63,046 nucleotides of DNA from Candidatus Bathyarchaeota archaeon B24 (GTDB lineage Archaea; Thermoproteota; CALKCG01; B24): the NCBI GenBank assembly GCA_001593865.1, contig LUCB01000008.1, positions 1 through 63,046 of the forward strand, written 5' to 3'. The position numbers and the translations under genes were made by a program. Below are positions 51,073 to 61,328 of this stretch, piece after piece. The first letter of the stretch is position 1. Each line of letters starts with the position of its first letter. The notes beneath the pieces were generated by a model. That model searched no databases, was not told the origin of the DNA, and saw nothing but the letters and a program-made list of their open reading frames with translations.

Positions 51073-53106
51073 ATGGCAGAGGAGCGTGTAGAGGAGAAGA
51101 TTAACTGGCCGTTCTGGATTCTGCTGGCGGTGATCGCGAACGTGCTGGCGAACCTGGCTCAAGGAGTTCTCGGGACCCAAGGTGGGTACTTCGGCTGCAT
51201 CTACAGCATGGGTATAGTGTCCATACCCTTCACCATGCCCACGCTAGCCCTGATGCTACCGCTGCTAGCGTTTCCATTTAGATTCTTGAAGGGGAGGCTG
51301 TCCACGACGAGCTTGGCGGCGCTCTACATCCTCGGCCTCGTCTCATCCCTGTCGATAGGGAACTTCAACGACGCATACTACAGCTGGCCTGTAGGCTCCT
51401 CAAGCAGGGTTTGGAAGGCTATACCAGAGGTTAGGGATGCGATGAGCAAGCTCTGGTGGGTTCCGCCTGAGAGCGCTGTCCTACCCACTTGGGGCGCCGG
51501 AGGACCTGTGGACTGGGGTGCATGGTTCCCAGCGATGCTCTACGTGTTCCTGTTCCACTTCATAATACTCATCATGACATCGGCTCAGATGGTGATCCTC
51601 AGACGCCGGTGGATCGAGATAGAGCGGGTTCCATACCCGTTTGCCATAGCCATATGGGAGGGCGTAAGAAACATCCACGGCTTTGAGGAAGTTAAGCGTA
51701 GGAAGACACCGTTCATCATAGGCTTTGCCATAGGCTTCATAATCAACCTGCAGATAATGTTCACGGTGCTACTTCCATGGTGGCCTGACATAATAGGGTG
51801 GCGTGCACTTGGTCCAAGCCCCAACGGCTGCCTCCTTGTCGCATCGTGGGGTCCTCCTGCACTCTGGACCCTAGGAAACACTCTAGTGGCCTTCATGAGG
51901 GCGAACGTGCAGCCTATAAACTTTGCCATCGCCTACCTAGTTCCGTTAGACGTATTGTTCACCGCGTGGTTCCTATGGATAATTTTCATGATAGCTGCTC
52001 AAGTGGCCTACTACATGGGCTACTACACCGGCGCCTTAGACCTCAGCGGATGCTGCAGGGTCCTCATAGGGCCTTACGATATATCACCCAACTGGGGTCC
52101 ACCGATCTACTGGTCATGGATGTGCGTCACAGGCGGTATGGTTGCTCTTATCGTGATGATGCTCTGGCATAGCAGAGACTATCTTAGAGAGGTTATAAGA
52201 GCCGCCTTCGGGACACCCTCTCCCAAGATCCGGGAACTCGAGGCTAAGGAGCCCATTTCCTACAGAATGGCTTTCATACAGCTTCTGATAGGATGCGTGC
52301 TGCTCATAGCCTTCTTCGCATCTCTCCAGATAGACTTCATCCTAGGCTCCATACTGTTCATCTTCGGCGGCTTCATCTACCCGCTGGCTGAAGCGTATGC
52401 TAGAGGACTTACAGGAGCCGCATACGCTCAGGAAAGAAGCAAGTGGCCTAGCTGGCCGGTCCACCTCATCTACTCCAGGCACCCAGGCACTTATACACCC
52501 GGATGGTGCAGCGCGCTTATAATGATGCACCGTGGAATAAACACCGCATCAGGGGGCTTCAATACCTGGTCGGTCGTTACCATGCACAGCTTCAGGGTGG
52601 CAGACCTATCAGGCATCCATCCTAAGACCGTCTACAAAATGGTCTTCATCTTCTTCATAATAGCCTACGCCATAACTTTGCCTTTCAGGGTCTGGTGGCC
52701 TCATCTGCTTGGAGCCAGGTTCCCGAACTGCTTAAGCGGATGGGAATGTGCTATGATGGGTGAGGGTGCTTACAACTACGTCCCACCTGCCGAGGAGCTT
52801 GTAGGACCGGTTATAGCAGGCTTCATAATAACAGTGCTGCTCTCGTCGCTCAGAGCCAGGTTCGTCTGGTGGCCTCTACACCCGATGGGCTTCCTGATAA
52901 GCGGAGCGGCGCGAGAGGTCTGGACAGGAGCATGGACGAACTTCCTGGCAGCTTGGATACTGAAGTTTGTGACATTGAGAGTCGGCGGTAGCAGGGCATA
53001 TGAGGAGTACGGTGTCCCAGTCGTTGCCGGTGTGCTAGCGGGCTTCGTAGTCGTGGTCATTATAGGATCGATCACAGGGCTTGTCAGATGGTTTATACCG
53101 TTCTAA
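51073..53106 (+). CDS. OPT-like polytopic transporter (DUF6785/DUF6784 type)
   Basis: 677 residues with about 14-16 membrane helices. I recognise the overall pattern of the OPT-related family with DUF6785/6784: an aromatic-rich N-terminal third (VANLAQGVLGTQGG, WWVPPESAVLPTWG), a loop AQERSKWPSWPVHLIYSRHP, and the C-terminal signature FVWWPLHPMGFLISGAAREV with VLRVGG-like LRVGGSRAYEEYG. OPT proteins import oligopeptides or metal chelates; for this subfamily the substrate is not known. Position upstream of the mannosidase/isomerase/kinase genes suggests uptake of an oligosaccharide or glycopeptide, but the promoter region at 50960-51060 is its own. Confidence 0.72.
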   Translation: MAEERVEEKINWPFWILLAVIANVLANLAQGVLGTQGGYFGCIYSMGIVSIPFTMPTLALMLPLLAFPFRFLKGRLSTTSLAALYILGLVSSLSIGNFNDAYYSWPVGSSSRVWKAIPEVRDAMSKLWWVPPESAVLPTWGAGGPVDWGAWFPAMLYVFLFHFIILIMTSAQMVILRRRWIEIERVPYPFAIAIWEGVRNIHGFEEVKRRKTPFIIGFAIGFIINLQIMFTVLLPWWPDIIGWRALGPSPNGCLLVASWGPPALWTLGNTLVAFMRANVQPINFAIAYLVPLDVLFTAWFLWIIFMIAAQVAYYMGYYTGALDLSGCCRVLIGPYDISPNWGPPIYWSWMCVTGGMVALIVMMLWHSRDYLREVIRAAFGTPSPKIRELEAKEPISYRMAFIQLLIGCVLLIAFFASLQIDFILGSILFIFGGFIYPLAEAYARGLTGAAYAQERSKWPSWPVHLIYSRHPGTYTPGWCSALIMMHRGINTASGGFNTWSVVTMHSFRVADLSGIHPKTVYKMVFIFFIIAYAITLPFRVWWPHLLGARFPNCLSGWECAMMGEGAYNYVPPAEELVGPVIAGFIITVLLSSLRARFVWWPLHPMGFLISGAAREVWTGAWTNFLAAWILKFVTLRVGGSRAYEEYGVPVVAGVLAGFVVVVIIGSITGLVRWFIPF

Positions 53107-53295
53107 ACAAACATCCCTTCATTTTCTTTCTCTCGACCGGAGAGTGTTCATAAGCTCTATATGCCCATGATCTCTCTATTATACTCTCAGAAATGGAGAG
53201 ACCTAGTTGAAGCTATTTCTAGCTCCTCATAGCGCGCCATCATCGTCTAACCGACCTACGTAGTTGCATCGCTCCTGAAAACATGTTCATACTTT

Positions 53296-53941
53296 TTACC
53301 GAGAACTCTTAAGTTTTGACGATGTCCTGAGCCTATCTATAGCCATTAAAACCCCGCCGACACATGCTACACCTAAGCCTATTAGAGGGTCGGACCTCTT
53401 TTCGAGAACCATGATGTTCAAGTCGGGGTTGAACCCTGCGACAGCCCATCCCCAACAATATCAACTCATGCTTACCTGCTTTAACCTCTATAGTGGCGGA
53501 CCCGGAGCCGACGCTTTGCCCCCACCTAGTCTCCCAGATGTCTATTATGAGCTCGCCGTCTATGTAGAGCCTAGCTCCGTCCGCACTCGCGACTTCAAAC
53601 TTAACATAACCATCTATAGGCATAGTCATCTCCGCCCTAGCTATGAACCCTATCTGACCCCCAAACCCCCCGAAGACAGGCTCATCACCCCAATTGTACC
53701 AGAATACCGGTGGGAATGTCGAATTCCCCAAGTATATAGCCGAAGTCCTTAGGTAGGAGCTCGTGAACCCCTCCTCCATGGGGTCTGACTGCAGATAATA
53801 CCATGAAACCTCCCAGTCAGATATCGTGATTTTATTCTCGGTTCTCACTATTTCGTCCTTAAACGGGACGACCGCTAATGCTAAGCCAACAGCCAATATA
53901 ACTATACCTATCTTGAATAAAAGGTTCAAAGGAACCTCCAT
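53296..53941 (-). pseudogene. PA14-domain membrane protein, one-nucleotide frameshift near the end
   Basis: An N-terminal helix (~8-27) anchors a PA14-like beta-sandwich (DGYVKFEVASADGARLYIDG, then KAGKHELILLG) that probably binds a carbohydrate outside the cell. As sequenced the frame then becomes nonsense (CRRVQPRLEHHG) and stops at 53333. Shifting by one base within 53445-53454 restores GWAVAGFNPDLNIMVLEKR, followed by a second membrane helix DPLIGLGVACVGGVLMAIDR and a stop at 53296. The two-anchor layout matches the protein at 54818-55375. It is either a recent frameshift or a sequencing error in the GGGGATGGG run. Confidence 0.7.
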
Positions 53942-54142
53942 CAGGAAAATTTAAAAATATCGTTTTTAAGTCTTACCACTTCTTAAGGCTTGAAATCCAT
54001 ATCTTTTTATCCAATTCTGCCGCATATAGACCCGTATGTGAAAGCCAGGAGGTTTATGTCGACCTTCCACCTACGGTATGGAAGGTTAAATTTAGATAGT
54101 CTAGGCAACTTTTATCTTTATGGCTACCTATCCGGTAGATAG

Positions 54143-54703
<561 letters not shown>

Positions 54704-54817
54704 GTTTTGAGAGCCTCTCGGTTTAACATAAATAGCAAGGATACATTTAACTCGCTAAGGTCGATAAAGATTGAAGATATTTAAGCAGGATACTAAAGAG
54801 GTTTTCTAGGAGTAAAC

Positions 54818-55375
54818 CTATACTTCTTTTGACTCCTTTGCAAACCCATATAAACTAACTATGAGACCTAAAGCTGAACTTGCTAAACTCAAGGAGAGAA
54901 ATAGGGTTCTATGTTTTATAGTTCTACTTGTAATAGGTTTAACGCTTTCTTCAGCGTATCCAATCTTTAGCTCAACAGATTTGACATAACAACCAGGATC
55001 ATTATAGCATATTATGTGATAGACTTCTTTTTCTTTAACAGGTATCACAACCTCGTGATAGTGAGTATAGGAACGTGAAACATAACTATAGATCTCGCCT
55101 AAAACTTTTCTACGGTAATTCTCTTCATCAACTATTTCAAGCCCTATACAGCTTCCCCCAGAGGTTGAATGGAAAAATATGACGAAGGTTTTGTTTGATG
55201 GAAATGTAAAATTGTAAATCCTATACTCTTGAGGAGAGAGTTCAAACATCTCCTCGTAGATCCATTCTTTAACCTTGATCGATGAAGAAGGAGATAGGGT
55301 AGCTTGAGATATCACAAAAAACAGCCCCCCAAGTCCTATAAGCAATAGTCCAATACAGACTATCCATTTAACCAT
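54818..55375 (-). CDS. Two-anchor membrane protein with extracytoplasmic beta domain, unknown
   Basis: 185 residues, no family recognised. Membrane helices at ~3-25 and ~155-180 flank a beta-rich domain (EYRIYNFTFPSNKTFVIFF ... YHEVVIPVKEKEVYHIICY) that resembles a jelly-roll or PPC-type domain. The topology is like the PA14 protein at 53296-53941. Base composition is AT-richer than in the neighbouring enzyme genes, and the 55376-55540 gap is also AT-rich, which hints at separate ancestry. Confidence 0.6.
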   Translation of the reverse strand: MVKWIVCIGLLLIGLGGLFFVISQATLSPSSSIKVKEWIYEEMFELSPQEYRIYNFTFPSNKTFVIFFHSTSGGSCIGLEIVDEENYRRKVLGEIYSYVSRSYTHYHEVVIPVKEKEVYHIICYNDPGCYVKSVELKIGYAEESVKPITSRTIKHRTLFLSLSLASSALGLIVSLYGFAKESKEV

Positions 55376-55526
55376 TAAAATTAATCCCCTATTTTATTTT
55401 TGAGGATAGGATTTTATTAACATTTCTCTTCTTTATATTCCATAATCTGATATTAATTTTAATTTTACAGAATCTTAAGCCACTTTCTAGTAAGTATATT
55501 ATAAACTCAATACGCCTGTTTTTTAT

Positions 55527-55546
55527 CGTTAAACCCCTGTTTAACG
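55527..55546. other. Perfect hairpin across the UroD-like stop codon
   Basis: CGTTAAAC-CCCT-GTTTAACG forms an 8-bp stem with a 4-nt loop, spanning the stop codon (55541-55543) of the minus-strand gene. It is not followed by a T-run in that direction, so it is not a classical terminator. It may protect the 3' end or bind a protein. Confidence 0.35.
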
Positions 55547-56764
55547 TAGTGGATACTTACCGTACTTGTATGCGGTTTTAAACATCGCTACTATATTTTC
55601 AGGTGGAACCTTAGCCTGTATGTTATGAACCTGGTTAAATACGTATCCGCCTCCTGGAGCGAATACGGATATGTTCCTTCTAACGTTTAAGGTGACATCG
55701 CTTGGGCTTGAAAATGGAAGAACATGCTGTGTGTCTACTCCTCCACCCCAGAATGATAGTTGCTCTCCAAATTCTCTCTTTAATCTCTCAGGTTTCATAT
55801 CTTTAGCAGATATCTGAACAGGGTTAAGAACATCCACACCCGCATCTATAAGGTCGGGTATCAGCTTGTAGATGGAGCCGCATGAGTGGAGAAAGACGAA
55901 AAGCTTCGAATGTTGTTTAACATAATGAAAAAGTTGTTCATGATAGGGCTTTAGCATTTCACGGTAGACTCTAGGTGAAATTTGGGGACCTGTCTGAACT
56001 CCAAGATCGTCTCCAAACCCTATAATCTGAACGTAGTCCTTCACAGCATCCAGGTATTTACTCAAGTTATGTAGAAGAATATCTACCATGTGATCTAACA
56101 TAGCTGAAGCTATGCTTTTCCTAAGAGTTAGATCTACAAGCCAATTAGACCATCCCCTTAAACTTTGCCCCCACTCATGTACGCTACCTGCACCATAAGC
56201 CATAATAGCATAGTCTGTATTTTTATAGAGAAATTCCGCTTTTCTCCTGATAATTTCAATCAGGCTGTCTGGGATCTTATAAGAATCCCAGTCATAATCA
56301 TGAATATCGACCTGGCTTTTGGCTTTTTCAAGAGGGTGGTAAATAGAGTCGAAGTAAAAACTATTTTTAGGCATCTTCATTATAATCCTTCCTTCCGAAT
56401 TTTTTACGACCCATCCTCCATAACCATTAGGCTCAGGGTTAAACCAACTAGGTATCTCACAGGTTGTTCCATCTGGAAGTACCCATTTCTTCCATCTACT
56501 CAAATCTGGACCGCAAGGTTTCAGGCTTCTTCTTAAGTCTATCACATCAACGTGAAATAGATTTAAAATCTCTTCCTCAGGTTCAGCTAATTGCTGACCT
56601 ACATCATAAACCCTCACTTTTCCTCCCTTTAAACCCAGATACCTCTTAAGTCTAACATAGGCTAAAGCCGTTATACCGGTAGAGGGCATAGATCCTAAAT
56701 CTATTGGTATTCTATCCGGTTCCTCATGTTTTAAGGTAATAGTAACTCGATCCCTTGAATTCAC
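55541..56764 (-). CDS. UroD/MtaA-family protein, probable corrinoid methyltransferase homologue
   Basis: 407 residues of the uroporphyrinogen-decarboxylase TIM-barrel superfamily. It lacks true UroD arginine signatures but has the zinc-type motif VFLHSCGSIYKLIPDLID seen in MtaA/MtbA/CmuA methyltransferases, with a late VHNIQAKVPPENI that may supply the third ligand. Such proteins move methyl groups to or from a corrinoid. In this sugar locus it might demethylate a methoxylated sugar, but no corrinoid protein gene is present in the window. GTG 56764 lies 26-28 nt after TATATAAA (on the minus strand near 56789-56796), so the mRNA is probably leaderless. Confidence 0.72.
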   Translation of the reverse strand: MNSRDRVTITLKHEEPDRIPIDLGSMPSTGITALAYVRLKRYLGLKGGKVRVYDVGQQLAEPEEEILNLFHVDVIDLRRSLKPCGPDLSRWKKWVLPDGTTCEIPSWFNPEPNGYGGWVVKNSEGRIIMKMPKNSFYFDSIYHPLEKAKSQVDIHDYDWDSYKIPDSLIEIIRRKAEFLYKNTDYAIMAYGAGSVHEWGQSLRGWSNWLVDLTLRKSIASAMLDHMVDILLHNLSKYLDAVKDYVQIIGFGDDLGVQTGPQISPRVYREMLKPYHEQLFHYVKQHSKLFVFLHSCGSIYKLIPDLIDAGVDVLNPVQISAKDMKPERLKREFGEQLSFWGGGVDTQHVLPFSSPSDVTLNVRRNISVFAPGGGYVFNQVHNIQAKVPPENIVAMFKTAYKYGKYPLR

Positions 56765-56849
56765 ATAGAATTTAATGATGTGTACACGTATATAAACATG
56801 TTACTTTACTTTTTCAATATTTAGACCATAGAAAATAATGTCTCCTATG

Positions 56850-57008
56850 GACATATACCGTTATCAATACTCTTGGGAAACATTCTTAGTTGGCCTCAAG
56901 CTAGAGGGGTAAGTTCTGAACTCAGGATTCTCAAGCGTAAGCAGAGACAAGCATGAATGTTCTCAAACCCATAGATAAAAAGGGTTCATGGAGATCACAG
57001 ATCCTTAA
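56850..57008 (+). pseudogene. Decayed 3' end of a D-lyxose isomerase-like gene
   Basis: It aligns without large gaps to 54547-54703, the last ~50 codons of the intact gene. For example agcagagacaagcatgaatg here against agcagagacgagtatgacgt, then agataaaaagggttcatgg against agataaaaaggttcacgg. The frame is broken by stops. It shows that this gene was once duplicated around the UroD-like gene. Confidence 0.72.
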
Positions 57009-57010
57009 GT

Positions 57011-58012
57011 TTAAAAATGCCTAACCTTGATGCCGTCTTTAAACTTTTTACCTTGGCTTCTCAGAAGAGCTTCCACCTTATCCCTCCAGACATTCGTAGT
57101 AGTGCCTGGGGCCGTACAACACACGGCGCCGCATGCCGAGCCGAAGACCAGCACTTCGACCATTTCATCGAGCGTGTAGGAGCCTATCGGCTTAGGCTTC
57201 TCGGATAGCTTGAAGATCAGACCTGCGCAGAAGGCGTCTCCGGCGCCCGTGGGGTCTACGACCTCGACCTCGAAGACAGGCATCTCAACCACCGTATCCT
57301 CGAACAACGCCGTTAGACCCCTCTCGCCCATGGTTATAACGGGTAGTCTACACCCATACTCCTTCAAGGCTTTCAAGGCATCTACAGCCTCATCTCTATG
57401 GGTTATATGCGAGGCTTCTAGGAGGTTGCAGTGGAACAGGTCGCAGTGTGGTAGGGCCTTCGTGACGAAATCCCAGCCTTTACCATAGGGGGCGACTATG
57501 TCCAGCATCGTCAGCGAGCCTACATCCTGAGCCTTCTTAAGGACCTCTGGGAGCCTGTCGTCGAATTCGCCGAGCATCCCGGCTCCCCCTACGTAGAAGA
57601 TCCTAGGCTTCAGGTTCTCAACCGCTTCCTTGACCAGTGTAGGGTCTAGAAACAGGTTGGAGCCTGCGTCCACGTGAAACCTCCTATCCTCGCCCTTTAC
57701 GACGAGTATAAGGTTTTTAGACGTAGGCGCCTTAACCCTCTTAAGCCTAGCCCTGACGCCCCTAGACTTAAGGAAGCTCTCGACGTAGTCGCCGAAGACA
57801 TCGTCCCCTACGACCGAGACGAGGTATAAGTCCTCGCTCCCTAGACCGAGCTGTAGAAGGTCTATCGAGACATTTCCGGAGTGTCCTCCGAGGCTTACGG
57901 CGATTCCTTTAGGGACGAACAGCAACTCACCGGGCTCGGCCACGCGGGGAAGCCCGGTAGCGATTATATCGACGACGAGTATGCCTGTAGTCAACACAAG
58001 CAATAAGACCAC
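57011..58012 (-). CDS. PfkB/ribokinase-family carbohydrate kinase
   Basis: Up to 333 residues. PfkB signature 1 is VSLGGHSGNVSIDLLQLG; signature 2 is DPTGAGDAFCAGLIF with the catalytic Asp. It phosphorylates a sugar or nucleoside with ATP. With the lyxose/mannose-type isomerase and mannosidase it could phosphorylate the resulting ketose. The extreme N-terminus (MVLLLVLTT) may be over-extended; GTG codons a few residues later fit the family start (TTGILVVDI) better. Confidence 0.88.
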   Translation of the reverse strand: MVLLLVLTTGILVVDIIATGLPRVAEPGELLFVPKGIAVSLGGHSGNVSIDLLQLGLGSEDLYLVSVVGDDVFGDYVESFLKSRGVRARLKRVKAPTSKNLILVVKGEDRRFHVDAGSNLFLDPTLVKEAVENLKPRIFYVGGAGMLGEFDDRLPEVLKKAQDVGSLTMLDIVAPYGKGWDFVTKALPHCDLFHCNLLEASHITHRDEAVDALKALKEYGCRLPVITMGERGLTALFEDTVVEMPVFEVEVVDPTGAGDAFCAGLIFKLSEKPKPIGSYTLDEMVEVLVFGSACGAVCCTAPGTTTNVWRDKVEALLRSQGKKFKDGIKVRHF

Positions 58013-58211
58013 CTAGTGATAATCTCCTTACCTAAGTTATATTTTTTAGACGGCTCTGATACGCTATGCCGCATTTAACCCGGGTTTACAAGGTTATGGA
58101 GAAAATTAGAATGATTCAAGGTTGGAGATTTAGAGAGCGGCGAACGCTACGTGTCCGGTCAAACATTTAAATGCTAACCACTTAGTAGAATTTACTTTCA
58201 GTGGTAGGAAT

Positions 58212-61200
58212 ATGGTTGCCAAGTGTAAATCGAGCCTAGTCGAGAAACTCCTAAAAATGCTTAAGGAAGAATATGATAGGATCGCGGGCTATAGAACCTC
58301 TCTTTCATGGAGGTTCTTCCAGGGAAGGGTTGCCGGGGCTTATAGCATCGATTTCGACGACTCATCGTGGTCTGAGGTCAAGCTCCCCATGACGGTCGAC
58401 CTTAGGAAGGGTGAGGCTTGGCTTAGATGCCGTATAACCGTCCCCGAGGATGTCATGGGGATAGCCGTCGAAGGCTCGACCGCTAAGCTATTCTCCTTCG
58501 TCATGACGACGGGTGCAGAGGTCTACGTAGACGGTAGGCTCGTCTTGTCGGCGGACTACTGGACGGAGCTGAGGGGGCCTAGGATCGTCCTCGGCGAGAA
58601 CGTTAAACCAGGCGAGACCCATGTGGTCGCTTTGAAGCTATACCCGGGCATAGAGCCCATAGGTATACCGGCGTTCAACGTGGTCTACAGTAACGTAGAG
58701 GACGTGCTACTCGAGATAGATGCTTTCATCGAGGAGCTTAAGATGGCTATGCTCCTTCCGGGAGGAGCTGAAGCCGTGGAGAAGGTCGCTGAGGAGTTTA
58801 ACCTAGAGGTTTTCCATGGGAAACCTAGCGAGCTTCTGGCGGAGATCGAGAAGGCTAGGGCTAAGCTTTCGCACCTATCGGGTGAGGCTAAGAAGTTCCG
58901 GGTACACCTGGTCGGCCACGCTCACATAGACATGAACTGGCTTTGGCCTTGGAGAGACACGGTCGAGACCATAAGGAGCACGTTTAAAACCATGCTCGAC
59001 CTCATGGACAGATACCCTATGTTCCACTTCTCCCAGAGCCAGGCTGCCGCCTACAGGGTAGCAGAGGAGGAGTTTCCTGAGGTCTTTAGGCGTATAAGGA
59101 GTAGGGTTGAGAGCGGAAACTGGGAGGTCACGGCTGGGACCTGGGTCGAGGCGGACCTCAACATGGGCGGTGACGAGGCTCTCGTGAGACAGTTTCTACA
59201 TGGTAAACGGTATTCTAGGGAGAAGCTCGGCGTCGACGTACAGGTTTGCTGGGAGCCCGACACCTTCGGACACCCGCTGACCATGCCTCAGATAGTTCGA
59301 AAAGCCGGGATGAAGTACTACTACTTCATGAGGTGCGGGAGAGGGTATCCGATATTCTGGTGGGAAAGCCCTGAGGGTTCTAGGATACTGGCGTTCAACA
59401 GCGTCTACAACAACTTCATATACCCCAGAACCGTCTGCGAGATAGCTAGAAGGGTGTACGAGAGGCACGGCCTTAAGACGAGCATGTTCGTCTACGGGGT
59501 CGGGGACCACGGGGGAGGACCGACCATAGACGATATCGAGGTCGCTCTGAAGATCATGGACAAGCCCCTTCTACCGACCATAGTTTTCAGCTCGGCTCAC
59601 CGGTTCTTCCAAGAAGTCGAGGAGGAGATCTCGAGCGGTAGGGGACGGGTGCCCGTGGTTAAGGGTGAGCTGAACTTCACGTTCGACGGATGCTACACCA
59701 CCCATGCGGATGTGAAACGGTATAATAGGCTCTGCGAGAGGATGCTCGTAGACGCCGAGAGGCTCTCCACCCTCGTGGGCGTATATCCCAGGGACACCCT
59801 CAGGGAGGCTTGGCGTAAAGCCCTGTTCAACCAGTTCCACGACATACTATGCGGAAGCGGGATACATGAGATATACGGCTACTCGAAAACACTGGCGGAG
59901 GATGCTTTAAGATGCGCTAAAGAAGTCATCGGGGAATCCATGGAGACGCTTGCCTCACAGATAGGGTTCAAAGAGGGTGAGGGGGTTCCTGTGCTCGTGT
60001 TCAACACGCTACCGTGGCCTAGGAGAGACGTGGTCAGGGTTAGGCTTCCGAGCCACCTGATACCGGCTAAACCGGTCGCCGTCTCGCCCGGCGGAGAAGC
60101 CGTACCGGTGCAGGTATGCGGGGATGAACTCGTCTTCATAGCCGATACCCCGTCTCTAGGCTATACGACCTACTACATCAGGGAGGGAGAATGCGAGAGC
60201 GGAAACGTCGCCAGAGACGAGTACACCTTGGAAAACGAGTACTTCACCCTCTCGGTCGATAGAAAGACCGGGACCATCAGGATGCTTTACGATAAGAGAG
60301 CCGGTAGGCAGGTCTTTAACAGGCTCAGGTATGAGGCGACGAGGCCTCAGGAGAGCCACCTGTTCCAAGTATTACACGAGGCACCTCACCCCATGTCCGC
60401 GTGGATCATAGGCGAGATAACAGGCGTCGAGAACCTCGTTAAACCCGAGGAGGTATCTCTCGTAGAGAACGGGCCTGTTAGGGCTAGGATAAGGGTGGTC
60501 TACAAGTACCGTAGGTCTAGGATATGCTCCGACATAACCATGTACCGAGGTGTCCCTAGGATCGAGTTCCACACGTCGATAGAGTGGATGGAGTTTTCCA
60601 ACGAGGCGGTCGATGCCCCTATGCTTAAAGTCTCGTTCACACCGATCCTGAATACCACGGGTAAAGCGGTTTTCGAGGTTCCGTTCGGATACGCCGAGAG
60701 ACCTGGAGACGGCTCAGAGGTCCCGGCTTTGAGGTGGGTGGACCTGTCGGACGGAGAGTACGGGCTGACGGTGCTTAACGACTCTAAATACGGCTTCGAC
60801 GTGTCGGGGAACACCGTCAGGATCACGCTTCTCAGGACGAGCTATAGCCCAGACCCCAACCCAGACCAGGGGTCGCATAAGGTCCTATACGCCATATACC
60901 CGCACACGGGGGACTGGAGGAGCGCGTTAAGCTTCAGAAGGGGATACGAGCTTAACCACCCGCTCGAGGCTATGCCTATACTTAAGCCATCCCAGGTCAG
61001 AGGCGGCAGACCAGACAGTATGAGCTTCCTAGAAGCCGAGCCTGAGAACGTAGTGGTGACATGTCTTAAGAAGGCTGAGGATTCTGAAGACACGATCCTC
61101 AGGCTATACGAGGCCACGGGTAGGGAGGCGGAGGCGACGTTGAGGTTTGGGTTCGACGTTAAGGAGGCTCAGGAAGTAGACCTAACCGAGAAGCCTATAG

Positions 61201-61286
61201 GGGAGAAGCTCACGGTCGAAGACGGCAGGCTAACCATAAAGCTTAAACCACTCGAGATAAAAACCTTGAAGCTCAAAACCTCATAA
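58212..61286 (+). CDS. GH38 alpha-mannosidase
   Basis: 1024 residues. The order is: an N-terminal beta domain (~30-160), the GH38 catalytic barrel with zinc-binding HAHIDMNWLW (236-245), the nucleophile Asp350 in WEPDTFGH and GVGDHGGGPT, a three-helix middle domain (FNQFHDILCGSGI), and large C-terminal beta-sandwiches. It hydrolyses terminal alpha-mannosides by a retaining mechanism. There is no signal peptide, so it acts in the cytoplasm on imported or endogenous mannans. ATG 58212 follows a TTTAAATG promoter-like sequence by about 45 nt. The neighbouring kinase and isomerase fit mannose use. Confidence 0.95.
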   Translation: MVAKCKSSLVEKLLKMLKEEYDRIAGYRTSLSWRFFQGRVAGAYSIDFDDSSWSEVKLPMTVDLRKGEAWLRCRITVPEDVMGIAVEGSTAKLFSFVMTTGAEVYVDGRLVLSADYWTELRGPRIVLGENVKPGETHVVALKLYPGIEPIGIPAFNVVYSNVEDVLLEIDAFIEELKMAMLLPGGAEAVEKVAEEFNLEVFHGKPSELLAEIEKARAKLSHLSGEAKKFRVHLVGHAHIDMNWLWPWRDTVETIRSTFKTMLDLMDRYPMFHFSQSQAAAYRVAEEEFPEVFRRIRSRVESGNWEVTAGTWVEADLNMGGDEALVRQFLHGKRYSREKLGVDVQVCWEPDTFGHPLTMPQIVRKAGMKYYYFMRCGRGYPIFWWESPEGSRILAFNSVYNNFIYPRTVCEIARRVYERHGLKTSMFVYGVGDHGGGPTIDDIEVALKIMDKPLLPTIVFSSAHRFFQEVEEEISSGRGRVPVVKGELNFTFDGCYTTHADVKRYNRLCERMLVDAERLSTLVGVYPRDTLREAWRKALFNQFHDILCGSGIHEIYGYSKTLAEDALRCAKEVIGESMETLASQIGFKEGEGVPVLVFNTLPWPRRDVVRVRLPSHLIPAKPVAVSPGGEAVPVQVCGDELVFIADTPSLGYTTYYIREGECESGNVARDEYTLENEYFTLSVDRKTGTIRMLYDKRAGRQVFNRLRYEATRPQESHLFQVLHEAPHPMSAWIIGEITGVENLVKPEEVSLVENGPVRARIRVVYKYRRSRICSDITMYRGVPRIEFHTSIEWMEFSNEAVDAPMLKVSFTPILNTTGKAVFEVPFGYAERPGDGSEVPALRWVDLSDGEYGLTVLNDSKYGFDVSGNTVRITLLRTSYSPDPNPDQGSHKVLYAIYPHTGDWRSALSFRRGYELNHPLEAMPILKPSQVRGGRPDSMSFLEAEPENVVVTCLKKAEDSEDTILRLYEATGREAEATLRFGFDVKEAQEVDLTEKPIGEKLTVEDGRLTIKLKPLEIKTLKLKTS

Positions 61287-61328
61287 AATACCCACTGTTT
61301 AACGTGATAACGCCTATGGAGTGGTCGT

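Noticed and set aside
55527-55546. Hairpin as an intrinsic terminator
   Set aside because: No U-run follows the stem in the direction of the gene, and archaeal termination relies on T-runs more than on hairpins.
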